From the NCBI RefSeq assembly GCF_019059575.1, contig NW_024881535.1, positions 1,276,001-1,340,000 of the forward strand: DNA of 64,000 bases. Direction: 5' to 3'. Below the pieces are notes generated by a model, which saw only the letters and a list, made by a program, of their open reading frames with translations, was not told where the DNA came from and ran no database searches. The stretch's first letter is position 1. Each line of letters opens with the position of its first letter. The position numbers were made by a program, and so were the translations under genes. Shown piece by piece: positions 9,925-21,367 of the stretch. This stretch comes from Amphibalanus amphitrite (Eukaryota; Arthropoda; Thecostraca; Balanomorpha; Balanidae).

Positions 9925-10945
9925 TGACTCTTGCAATTGAACATTTTTGCTACATAAAATGAGGTTCAAAATCTATGATGAGTTCAATACCTTCAAGCTT
10001 TTATCATCCTGTATTGTTTATTTTTCATCCTTATTTTCTCTGATCTCCTAGCTAATGGCTATAAGAGTATGAGCATTATTTTACCACTCTTTCCTAACCT
10101 TGCTCTGACTGTCAACTACATCGCCACTTTCAACCTTAGCTGACATGTTTCCATTTGCTTAGGTGTTATTCTGAACTATCTATTGTAAATGTAGAGTACA
10201 TGAAATATTAGCTGTTCTTGTTATTGCTAGCAATTAGCATTGTAGTTGGGTAGTCTTTGAAGTTTGAGTAGGTCTTGCACCTCAGTTTGCATGGCTAATG
10301 ATACGGTGACAGGCTGTTGCCAATGAGTTGGGCCTCAGTGGATGGCTCAATGTATTATGTTACAACTTACAAGCATACTATCTGTAAAACACATATCTGT
10401 ATTTTTTAGGACAACTGCATTCCATGAATTATGTTTTCAATCCAGTACACACCAAATATGGTGGCTTCAATGTAGTTGCACACATGCAGTTTGAGTAGTA
10501 TGTGCAAAGAAGTTCCATTCACAACTTACAGGCCACTCATCTTTAAGAAAAAGTAATATTTTATGAGAAAACTTAAAATTTCATTTGTATTTTTGGTGCA
10601 TACATTAAATAGGTGCTCTGACTATATGACTATGTACTCAATTTTATCTTTTGTATGGCCTAATTTTAATTATGTTTGAAATGTAATATTTTGAAGTCAG
10701 CCCTAGGACCCTAAATCATGTGAAAAGAATGTTCAAAATACTGGACCATAGTGCTTTGACATTTTGTCTGATCATCGATCTATAGTACATATAGCTTATT
10801 AACAAAACGAAAGTCACTCAAGTCAGGTTTTCTATTGGAATCTTTAGGTTCCTTGATATGGTAGGTGAACCTGAAACCTAAACTTCACATTCTAATGCAC
10901 TCTCTTTATAACGCATAACATATTTTTTGCTCCCAACTCGCAGCA
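9925..10945. other. Intergenic AT-rich stretch
   Basis: No gene or repeat was recognised between the MITE relic and the CT microsatellite. Confidence 0.4.
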
Positions 10946-11114
<169 letters not shown>

Positions 11115-11208
11115 ACTCTCTGCCTTCTCCTTTGGCTCTGTAACCGGCCGCGACTTTAAATCCCGGGAGTGGCAGCATTTGGCTCGTCACCTCGCTCATG
11201 TGGTGGCT

Positions 11209-11286
11209 CGTGACGGCTCCGTCATACCACGCGCCGTGACGGCTGCGGGATGCTACGTGCCGTGACGGGTGCGTCATTCCACGTGC
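11209..11286 (+). repeat. Three 26-bp tandem units with CRE-like and E-box motifs
   Basis: Units at 11209-11234, 11235-11260 and 11261-11286 each begin CGTGACGG and end in ACGCGC or ACGTGC. They carry TGACG half-CRE motifs, and the third holds a CACGTG E-box (11280-11285). They lie in a GC-rich block upstream of the UCP4-like gene, so a promoter role is plausible but not shown. Confidence 0.65.
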
Positions 11287-11289
11287 CGA

Positions 11290-12807
11290 GTCTGTCCTGT
11301 CCGTGCCGCCTGTCCGTAAGCTGTGCCACGGTGACCATCCGTTCCCGCTATCCGTGCCACCGTGGGCTGAGCACGGCTCATGACATCTCTGGATATCGCC
11401 AGCCAGGGCCGTGGCGAGTTTATCGTAAACAAAGGGCGCCTATCACAACATGGCCGCTGGCGACGGACGCCGCGGCCGGGACGGTGACGGGCTGATCTGC
11501 GGTCAGATTGAGGTCAAACTGGCAACAGACAACTGTCAGACGGCCGTCAGACTGCTGTCAGTGAGAGCCAAGGGGTGCGTGGGGGTTTAACTAGCCAAGC
11601 CCTGGTTAGATGAAGGTGACTGAGATAAGAGTTTTATGTGACAGAAGTGACGAGCATTTGTCAAACTGTGTTCATGTCGAGTTGTTCGTTGTTTTGTTGT
11701 CAGCAACTTACTGGGGAATGTCTGGCATATCGACGTAGTCGTACTGTGTAATCATTCGCATCGTGGCATTTTCTTGGTAGTAATTGCCCGTTTCTCTGCA
11801 TGCTTTCGCAGCATTAAAGTAGTCCGAACTTCTAATTTTCTTGTGACCTAGGTTCAGGACCATCGACAATGTAATGCCAGTCATTGCCACTCAGAAGCTG
11901 CGCCTCGACATTTTAGCAAAATAATAGAGTCGGTGCCAGGTCAAGGATGACTGATCGACGTCAATAGCTAGTGGTCCCGATGGCAACGATGATGGTTAGG
12001 GGAAAAGACACGCGAATCGCATGTTAGATGTTACATTTCTCCGCACAAATTTGTTCCAGACGTCTTATTTCCGTCCATTTGAAGGCGATTGTTACAGCTC
12101 ATTCAGCCCCAATGTGCTGCCCGTGTTAAATTAGTGTGCTGTTTAGTTGCATTTCTGGCAGAAGTTTTTGATACGTTAGGTATGTGTTTTGCACTGTTTG
12201 TTCTACAATGAGCAGTTAACTTGAGTAGGTATTCCGAGTATTCATTTGCGACCCTGTTTAAATGATTCCACGAGAACATCACGTGGACTCCAAAAATCAA
12301 GAGATTATTTCATCAGCCTTGAGCCTTCACCTCGCAAGGGCAACTTTCTATTTATATTCTGATTGCTGTTGATTGATATCCTTTTCCCGGTTATGAAATG
12401 ATTGTCCTCTGAGTTGCATGCTCGAAAAATACTTAAACAGAATATTTATCCATGCTTTTATCATTCTGAACAAAGCACGCCAAACAGAAGACCCCTTGCC
12501 CTTGTCATTTAAAATATTCGACACATCTCATCGCTACTCGGAGCTGTTCTTCGAAAGGTCTTCGAAAGGTATCCGTGGCTTTCACCCTGGCGCCCAGTTT
12601 TCTTCTTTTTAAAATGATTACTTAAGGTCACCGAAAAGAAGTCATCACGCTCTGGTCTATAGCTCAGTGTACGTGTTTAAATGATCTTTGTCGAATTTCG
12701 TTAGCATGGATTAGATAGTACTGGCTAACTACTAGCTAACCCATGCCTTTACCGCTAACGCTATTGACTTTAGAATGAAACAGTGACCGGCCCCGTTCTG
12801 TTTCCAG
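11290..12807. other. Upstream region of the carrier gene; probable noncoding first exon
   Basis: The GC-rich part (11290-11520) includes ACAACATGGCCGCTGG near 11447, which resembles the YY1/initiator motif common at housekeeping promoters. The first coding exon of the carrier starts after a splice acceptor at 12807, so an untranslated exon must lie upstream, most likely here. The remainder (11600-12780) shows nothing recognisable. Confidence 0.4.
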
Positions 12808-12816
12808 GCTGCCGAG

Positions 12817-15800
12817 ATGGCCGTCACTAAGATAGTGGATGTCGGCACTGCGGATGCCGTCTGGTTCAAATACCTCCTCTCCTGTATAGCAGCGTCCTGC
12901 GCGGAGTTCGGTAAGTCGAGCCCCGACACATGTGTCTAGGCCACACTCCAGCCTGACGGCCAGTGGGCCGCTGGGAGAGTCGCTTCACCTCTGTATATGA
13001 ACCACGGTGGCGAGCGATTTTTCGTAGGGTAAGGTAGTTTTATCGCTTTTGGCTTCGGGAAGGGTGTACAGAATACCTTTTGCATAGGAGCGGAAAAAAA
13101 CGTCATCGAGACTTTCATCCCAGTAACCTGTAAATTGACTTTATTTGAAAACAAATGTTTGAATGCTGGAGAGTGAAGTGCAATATCTATGCTATTGTTT
13201 CAGGTTTCAAGCAGTCACTTGAGACTTGAGCGAGAGATACACTTGTCTCTACTTGTCGTATAAGTAAGGTGTAGTTTTGAAACCTATGAGAGTTTTACCA
13301 GACGTGCCACACGCGTTGTTCATAGCAAATAACGAACTTCAAATAGATTAATCGAAGCCGAAGATCGGCATCGTTTCGAAGAAGATAAGTAAATTACTTT
13401 CACGGCAAAAGTCGCTTACGTCAAGTTATTTCAAAACGATTTATGTAATCAACACATTCCTAGGAAACAAATATCCTTGTCTTGTGAAGTGAGTCCTCAA
13501 CACCTCTTTAGCGTGCCGCCGGCGCGTGTGACTTCCTCGCCCCTAGCTGACCGAGGCGGCTATATGTGTCAACGATTCATTGCCGACACGACCTCATGCT
13601 TGGCCTTTTTCTCCGTGCTTGGCCTTTTCCTTTTTCTCCTCGATACCGATCTGCGCTCTGCTTGTTTCTCGTTTGGTCCGCCGGTGGCGGCCGATGCGCT
13701 GTTGCGAGTGTCTTTGCTGGCTCGTTGGCTGGGCCGTCGCGTTGTTGCGAGTGTTTGGCGATGGTGAGTGTGTCACTGGCTCATTTTCAGCGACCTACCC
13801 GCTGGATCTGACAAAGACCCGGCTGCAGATTCAGGGCGAGTCGGCCGATAGCAAGGTAAGGCTACGGCCCGCCCCACCCCTGTGAACACTGCTGTGAAAA
13901 GCTGTTGGAAGTGTAGGCCCCTGTGTGTTTGTGGTCCTGAAAGCTCATGTACTCGTGTTGTGTGTGTGGGGTTTGTGTCTAGTTTATGGTTATGTGGTTT
14001 AGAAGTACAATTTGTGGGAATTGTGATGGATATTTGGATGGCGTTTTAGAGACATTCGAGTGCAAAGGTTAGGTGTCGTCAAATTAACGAAATGATGTGC
14101 TGGAACATAATAATGATTTGCGTGTCGTTGCGTGGTCCCATTACCTACCATTCGTTTGTGAATACCGTATGTACAATATTGTACATATGTGCGAAGCTAG
14201 CCAGTCTTCTCGAGAAGGACGTTGCCAACATGGAAATCGATGAAATGCTTTAACGCTAGTTTGTTCGCGAACACACATTTCCTTCCCTTCTCCTGCCTCG
14301 GACACAGTTGTCATGTTTGGTAGATGTTTCAAACACTGTTTCGTCTCTCGTCTTAGTTCCTTGTGATCAGTTGAGTTGTTCTCCCCTCATTATAATATGA
14401 AGCCTTCAAAATTTCTTCGCGATCCTACGCCATGCTCGATGGTTGTTTGTCGACGCTTTCGGTGCCGTGGTGGACGATGTTAAATATATGTGGCGACTCA
14501 GTGTGTGAACTTTCGCAAGTTTACTATCGGAACGGAAACCGTCTTCTGTCTTTTCATGCCGATGTCGTATCGTGTCCGTCATCTCTACGCTAACTGTGAC
14601 TACACTGACTAAAAGTGCTGTCTTCTGTTGCAAGTGTCCTGCTGTCCGCTGACTCCATTTTCTGACTGCCCCTGCCGCCCGCTCCCCGGCAGGTGCCGTA
14701 CCGCGGTCTGTTCAGGACCGGTCTCGGAGTGGTTCGAGAGGAGGGTATACTCTGTCTGTGGCAGGGTATTACCCCCGCCGTCTTCCGACATGTCATCTAC
14801 ACCGGTGTGAGGATGAACGGATACGAGTGGATGAGAAACCAAGTCCGTGAGGAGGGCGCCTCGCTGCCCGTGTGGTAAGACGACAGGGGGGTCGGGGGGG
14901 GGGGGGGGGTGGAGAGGGGAAGAAGCCTAGAGTTTTCTTTTTGCCTTGCGAACTGTGATGTTTAAAAAAATTGTATTGGCTGTTGTCATTTTATTCGAAG
15001 TGAGTAAGACGCCGGCGGTCGTTGTTTCTAGCTTCAGCCAGCTGGGAAGGTGTGTGCGACATTGGGAACCGTTTGAAGGAACTCTATGTTACCATTACGT
15101 AACAAAAGAAGATGGGACCGCCTGATGGTGGAATGGATTCACATGTCATATAGCTGATCATGAACGTTTCTTGTGGCTGGTGACTCTACTGAATGTGACT
15201 CTCTGTCCCAGGCAGGCGGCGTTAGGGGGCCTGCTGGCTGGAGGTACCGGATTACTGTACTGATGTATCTGTACCTGTGTCTGTACTTATGTGTCGGTGT
15301 CTGACTCTATCCCAGGCAGGCGGCATTAGGGGGCCTGCTGGCTAGAGGTACCGGATTAGTGTACTGATGTGCCTTTGTCTGTGTCTATCCCAGGCAGGCG
15401 GCATTAGGGGGCCTGCTGGCTGGAGGTACCGGATTACTGTACTGATGTGCCTTTGTCTGTGTCTATCCCAGGCAGGCGGCGTTAGGGGGCCTGCTGGCTG
15501 GAGGTACCGGATTACTGTACTGATGTATCTGTACCTGTGTCTGTACTTATGTGTCGGTGTCTGACTCTATCCCAGGCAGGCGGCATTAGGGGGCCTGCTG
15601 GCTAGAGGTACCGGATTAGTGTACTGATGTGCCTTTGTCTGTGTCTATCCCAGGCAGGCGGCATTAGGGGGCCTGCTGGCTGGAGGTACCGGATTACTGT
15701 ACTGATGTGCCTTTGTCTGTGTCTATCCCAGGCAGGCGGCGTTAGGGGGTCTGCTGGCTGGAGGTACCGGATTACTGTACTGATGTATCTGTACCTGTGT

Positions 15801-18112
15801 CTGTACTTATGTGTCGGTGTCTGACTCTATCCCAGGCAGGCGGCATTAGGGGGCCTGCTGGCTAGAGGTACCGGATTAGTGTACTGATGTGCCTTTGTCT
15901 GTGTCTATCCCAGGCAGGCGGCATTAGGGGGCCTGCTGGCTGGAGGTACCGGATTACTGTACTGATGTGCCTTTGTCTGTGTCTATCCCAGGCAGGCGGC
16001 GTTAGGGGGTCTGCTGGCTGGAGGTACCGGATTACTGTACTGATGTGTCTGTATCTGCGTCTATACTTATGTGTCTTTGTCTGTGTCTATCCCAGGCAGG
16101 CGGCGTTAGGGGGCCTGCTGGCTGGAGGTACCGGATTACTGTACTGGTGTGTCTGTATCTGTGTCTGTCTGTACTTATGTGTCTTTGTCTGTGTCTATCC
16201 CAGGCAGGCGGCGTTAGGGGGCCTGCTGGCTGGAGGTACCGGACAGCTACTCGCCTCGCCGGCTGACCTCGTCAAAGTTCAGATGCAGATGGAGGGACGG
16301 CGGCGACTGCTCGGACAAAAGCCCAGGTGAGACAACTCTGATGTCATGGTCCCGCCACCTCAGAACGGTGGGATTGTGACTAAAAGTAAATGGAAAATGC
16401 GAGCTATTAACACTGGTGTTTTGTGCTCGATTTAGTGATGGCAGGATATATTGTGTTTGTGTTGAGAAGAACCACACTGACTATATGCTCTAAAAGGTGT
16501 AAGGTTTAGAATTTAGAAAACACTGAACTGGGGTGTCAATAGCAAGTCCCTTGCTGCTGTTAGGCTCTGTATCTTGGTGCACGACGTGGTGGCTTGTATA
16601 CCTTATCACACCAACCATCATGCTTTCACTCAGTGAGTCTCCAGAGTGTTAAGTGCTCATTCTCACACTCCTACTGTCTTTTACAGAGTGCTGAGTGCGC
16701 GGCACGCGTTCCAGCGTATTATCAGCGAGGGCGGTGTCCGCAGCTTATGGAAGGGCTGTGTTCCCAACGTACAGCGCTCGGCACTCGTCAACCTCGGCGA
16801 TCTCACCACCTATGACTCTGTCAAGGGCCGTCTGGTCAGAAATACGTCACTGGGGGACAACCATCTGACGCATTTTCTGGCTAGGTGAGCTTTGGTGGTC
16901 ATGCTAGAGGAGGGTTCGGTGTGCCGCCGGCCGGTTAGCTCAGTTGGTTAGAGCGTCGTGCTAATAACGCGAATGTCGTGGGTTCGACCCCCACACTGGC
17001 CATTCGTTTCGACCTCGCGTCGACGTTTTCAATCTCTGGCCCCTGGCTTTGTGAAACGGTCCAAGAGGCTGCTACTTAGTTTTATTGTGTGAACCGTTTA
17101 TTTGTGATCGATCGGGGCGTTAGACGCACCTTAGGCGTGTCTGGTGTTGCTAGACAAGCTTTGATTTCGTGAACGCAATATTTATATCAAACGGAGCAGT
17201 CTCAAGTCATACCAAAATTGATTTTTATCCCACTTGCCACCGTTTTACAGCTGTGTTCAGATTCAGATTCAGATTCTTTATTCCGGTGAGGCTAATGTGT
17301 ACTTCTAATCGCTGATGTGTTTCGCCATGATTCCCGCGCCACCCTTCTGACGTGTTTCCGCTTTGTCCGACAGCGCGTGCTCGGGTCTGGTCTCTGCGAC
17401 ACTGGGCACGCCGGCCGACGTGGTCAAGACCCGTGTCATGAACCAACCCACCGACCATCATGGGAGGTGAGTGCGTGTCACAATTCACAGAGGTCAACTG
17501 CGGAGGCGAGAGTTACGGGGATTAGTGTCACATATCCGAACACTACAGGGATATTGTGTGCGAGTCATGACAGGAGTCAACCAGGAATATTATAGTCTGT
17601 TCTATATCAAGCTTGCAGTCGGAGTTTCTTCGGCAGATCGCTCCTCCGTTCAAGAATTTGCGTCTTAAAATGTAAGAGCTGTATATACAGAAATCACGCA
17701 CTGCTTTCAGCAGGGCACTTCGGCTGCAAACTTGAAACGGAACAGAGTATAGAACTGCAGTGCACAAAGTCACACAGCCGATCACAAATGAGTTTTCTTG
17801 CACTCTTGGTTACTGTCACTCCTGTTCCGGTACTTTTTTAGTTCCCATGAGTTCTTATTTTTGTTTACGCCTACGTACGCCCTCGTCCAGTGTTGGTGTC
17901 TTCCGATGCTGACCTGCGTCCTTTCTCCGCCCCCCAGGGGTCTTCTGTACCGGAACTCGATCGACTGTTTCATCCACCTGGTGCGTTCCGAGGGCCTCCT
18001 GGCCATGTACAAAGGCTTCCTGCCCTGCTGGATGCGCATGGCCCCCTGGAGCCTCACCTTCTGGTTCACCTATGAGAACATGCGGAAGTTCTTCGGCACG
18101 CCCACCTTCTAG
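12817..18112 (+). CDS. Ucp4: Mitochondrial carrier, UCP4 type (SLC25A27-like)
   Basis: Seven coding exons join in phase to 309 residues: 12817-12910, 13791-13855, 14693-14874, 16204-16326, 16687-16884, 17374-17466 and 17938-18112 (TAG). All have GT-AG borders, and the first exon extends 5' to an acceptor at 12807. The product is a six-helix inner-membrane carrier with the three signature motifs [22 protein letters not shown] and [18 protein letters not shown] and [15 protein letters not shown] are typical of UCP4. UCP4-group carriers are linked to proton leak or anion exchange, and the substrate here is not provable from sequence. Intron 3 contains eleven extra copies of the exon-4 acceptor and exon start, and intron 5 holds a tRNA-Ile gene. 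Confidence 0.95.
14885..14910 (+). repeat. Poly(G) tract in intron 3
   Basis: A run of G with few interruptions lies just downstream of the exon-3 donor (14875). G-runs close to donors can act as intronic splicing signals, but no role is shown here. Confidence 0.6.
15212..16246 (+). repeat. Twelve-copy array of exon-4 start with splice acceptor
   Basis: The block CCAG|GCAGGCGGC(G/A)TTAGGGGG...GGTACCGG occurs 12 times, with acceptor-to-exon junctions before 15212, 15316, 15394, 15472, 15576, 15654, 15732, 15836, 15914, 15992, 16096 and 16204. Spacings are 104, 78, 78 repeated, which gives a higher-order unit of 260 bp present about three times, then 104 and 108. Only the twelfth copy continues into the conserved carrier sequence ([11 protein letters not shown]). 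Copies 1-11 lead to a stop a few codons on (GGTGLLY or, in some copies, GTGLVY, then TGA). Each copy keeps a pyrimidine-rich CTATCCCAG-type acceptor. Confidence 0.93.
16929..17002 (+). tRNA. tRNA-Ile (anticodon AAT)
   Basis: The 74-nt cloverleaf has acceptor stem GGCCGGT/ACTGGCC, A-box TAGCTCAGTTGG, anticodon stem TCGTG/CGCGA with loop CTAATAA (anticodon AAT) and T-arm GTGGG-TTCGACC-CCCAC. There is no intron and CCA is not encoded. A T-run (17026-17029) follows. It lies in sense orientation in intron 5 of the carrier gene. Confidence 0.93.
17251..17292 (-). repeat. Non-LTR retrotransposon 3' tail fragment
   Basis: Read on the minus strand the fragment ends GGAATAAAGAATCTGAATCTG, a poly(A)-signal-like AATAAA followed by AATCTG tandem units. 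This is the usual tail form of CR1/SINE-like retroposons in invertebrates. Only the extreme 3' end is present. Confidence 0.5.
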
Positions 18113-21100
18113 CAGAACGCTCATGACGTATGGACGGAGAGCCAGGACCATAGAGGACGCTGGAGAAGCGAACCGGTGATAAGAGAGGATGAGGGGATGG
18201 CAGGGAGTGGCAGATAAGTGAGTGAGTGATGCAATGAAGAAAGAAAGGCGGCTGGTGGAAGGACAGTATGACACAGACGCCATTTGGCCAGGGTCTTGTG
18301 GTGTCATCTGGTGTTGAGAGCGGGAGGCTTTGTCCCTTAGCGAGAGGCTTGGAGGTCAGTCTGTAGCCGACGAGAGTTCCTCGCACCGCCAAACCAGCAG
18401 GAAGGCCAACAGGAGCAGAGACCAGTGAGGGATGTGAGGGAGACGCGAAGTTTCAGAGGTAGAGATTGCAGGGACGAGAGATCAGCGGACGTTCTGACTG
18501 GCAAGGAGCCTGTGTTTGCGTTCGATGGCACATTACGCACATATCCAGTTATCAGCAGGCGACCAAGAACTGAGAGCCGAGCAGGAGCACTTCGCCGTCG
18601 TGTTGTTCGCTATTCTGGGCGGTGGTTTATCGTTGTGAACGAGAGGTCAGGTCAGCTCAGGTCAGCCTGAGGTCAGGTCAGTCTAGACGAAAGTCGGCCA
18701 GAAAACGGGAAGGGCAAACTGGAAGGCGAAAGTAAGCCCCCGGGCAGAAAATTGCCCTGAAGCCAGTCTTATGCCAGAAGAGGCTATGCTCTTGGAACGA
18801 TCGTTAGTGGATGGTGACCGGTTGGGTGTGGTTATGGATCTTATTGTGAGCCGCTGTGACAAACTCACACGCACGGCACGACCATTTGAGATCTTATCCA
18901 CGGACCATGTACTGTTTATTCATATCGATTGATGTCAGTACATTGGGACTTATTCGCGTGTGATCAATTCACCGGAAAGAATTCGGTGCTGTGTGATAGT
19001 CGGTGGGGTTGGCGAAAAGCTCGTGCATAATTGGATTCGCGACCTCGCGTAGGAAGTTGGACGCTGGTGAGCGAAATGGCCAGAGCAGAGAGCACTTTTT
19101 GTAGTGTATTGAATGCGACATGACTTTTGAACTTGGGACTCAATCGGTCATGCTTTTGGGGCTGATAACCATTTTTCTGTAGTTCCTCACATCAGTTATT
19201 TTGTGTAGCTCTCACATTGCCTATTTTTCTGTGGTTCTTCAAATTAGTGTTGTACAGACCCCCTGTTGACTGAAGGCGCCCCATTATCAATTATTAAGTG
19301 CATATGGAATTAACGAGCTCCATCCCATTAATTCCAATAGGGCTGCTGACAAATGACCATTAAGTAGAGGCTATAGAGTATGCTCATTTAAGTTTGACCT
19401 TAGCACTAATGTCAATCGATCTACGAAAGTTTATGGTCATAACTAACCCGACTGTTGTTGTGAACGATAATGTATGCGAAGCGAGGACCTTGACACGATT
19501 TTTGATTAGGTGCTGACGCGATCAACTCGATTCGTGGCCATCAATTCTAGTTGGCCATTCTTTCATTGTTTGTAGCTTGTGTTTTTTGGCATTTAATCTT
19601 CGGTATGAAGTTTAATTCAATAGTTTCAGTTGTCTTTTCAAAGTATCAAGTATCGCAACACGGACCCACCTATTGATGTGTGAATGCATGACGTGTCGAT
19701 GGCTCTTATAGAGTCTTTAAAGCCCGGTGTGATTGATGACGCAAGAAATTGAGAAAAGTTAACGTCACTGAGTTGGATGTTCGTATGTAATTGATGTTGG
19801 CATCGAACTGCCGTTTGAAAGCGCTGCCGTTTAACCGAAGTGGATAGGGCCGGGGTTCGCCTCACTAACACTAACCCTATGGTGTGGATAGATAGGACAG
19901 TATTACACTCACTTAGCTCAAGTTTAGCTCTCAGGGTAGATCGCCGAAAGGAACACTCGCTGGCGTGGGGGGGATGGGAACTCACGGCGTCCCGCTCGGC
20001 TCCTTGGACTTTTCACCGGAGTAAAGGTGCCTCTGGTGGAAGGAAACTCACTCGAGAAGGGGCGCGGATATCAGGTGGGAACGGTTGGGTGTGATGTCCG
20101 TGAAAATTTAGCGAGATGTAACCGTGATATCACCATAGTTTCTTACGCATATTTGCCGGTGTTTGGTGTAAGTGTCGTGGTGGTGGGCCCTTTGCCGGTG
20201 TTAGGATGAATGTTTTGCTGTTACGACTTACGGCGAACTCTGATGTAATGTGAGGCGGTGGCATGACTTGAAATTCGAGTAACGCACACGTCGACACGTA
20301 TGGAGAGGTGTTGTTCACTAGTTATGTAGTCGTTCATTGAATGGTATTAAAAATGGAACCTGTGTAAATGAAATCCGTACTGCGTACGCACAGTGAATGT
20401 GCTTTAGTTGCGATATGTGTTAGCGTTCTTTTATTTCACCTTACTAAATTACACCAGTGATTAATCTATAAAGTTGCGCCTGTTGGGAGTCGAACCCGGG
20501 ACCACCGTTGTGGATGTGCGCCCTCTTACGTGCCATGTTACTCCCGAATGCCCCCTTAGCATGGGGCTTTGCGACTCGGTCGCCCCCCGCGCCCCGGATC
20601 GTCCGTTGATGTCTTGTGCCGTGACTTCAGCCCTCAGCGGAGCACAATTTCTCGTCGATCCTGTGAAATAATGCAGATCTAGTGAGGCCGTGACACTTGC
20701 GGTTGTCGCATGTCGGTGTGTCGCCCGGAATAATATGTATTTTGTGGTACTGAGCGTCTACATTAGTAGGGGAAGGGTAGCCATGTATTAGTATGAATGT
20801 CGTGGGGAGCGCACGCCCCAGTGATGTAAATTAGTGGAGAGAGATACCAGTGAGGTATGGGATCTGAAAATCGTGCTGTTTTATAGCACGCTATTGATGG
20901 CGCCGCGAAAATGCATGGCTGTTGTTCGAACATGGTGCAATAAATTGTGGTGTGATAGGATGACTCGTGTTTTACTGTTGACTGCTGCGGAATAACGGAC
21001 ATCGACATCGATGTCAATGCGGTCTAAATTTCGTTTAATCGTGGCGAAAACATGGATCACCTCGGGTGTCACGCACAGTATGAATATGCACGTCGGGAGA

Positions 21101-21367
21101 TGGCGAGAAATTCGAACAAAAATCACATTACGTGCTGTGAAAGAAACCCGTCGACTCAGTGTGCCTCGTCAGTGAGGTGGGCTCAGCGGGGTCTTGTTTG
21201 GTCGATGTCCGTCCTGTCTCCCCTCTCTCTGTCCAACTCCTCCCTTACTCTGTCTGGGGTTAGTCGCTTGCCGGTACGGTACTAGAGCAGCTTGTACCAG
21301 AGCCTGGTGTCTGTCGGAGGCGGCAACCCGAGTTAGGAGTGAGTCAGTGAGTTCAATTGTGAGCACG
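18113..21367. other. Carrier 3' UTR and intergenic region
   Basis: No further gene was recognised. The stretch begins with the 3' UTR of the carrier gene, whose poly(A) site could not be fixed. It contains a GGTCA-rich cluster (18641-18684) and a tRNA-T-arm-like fragment near 20480-20500 on the minus strand without a full cloverleaf. It ends with the probable 5' UTR of the FANK1-like gene. Confidence 0.4.
18641..18684 (+). repeat. Cluster of five GGTCAG units
   Basis: GAGGTCAGGTCAG, CTCAGGTCAG and TGAGGTCAGGTCAG follow one another in 44 bases, which gives five nuclear-receptor-like half-sites on one strand. The cluster lies 530 bases after the carrier stop codon, in the 3' UTR or just beyond it. 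Confidence 0.6.

Noticed and set aside
15367-16330. Repeated frames [19 protein letters not shown] as a tandem-repeat protein, or a CRISPR-like array
   Set aside because: The repeats are copies of the exon-4 acceptor of the carrier gene read in the wrong frame. The host is eukaryotic, and spacers are not unique.
20477-20550. tRNA on the minus strand (GGGTTCGACTCCC-type T-arm)
   Set aside because: Acceptor and D-arm pairing could not be completed, so at most it is a tRNA-derived fragment.
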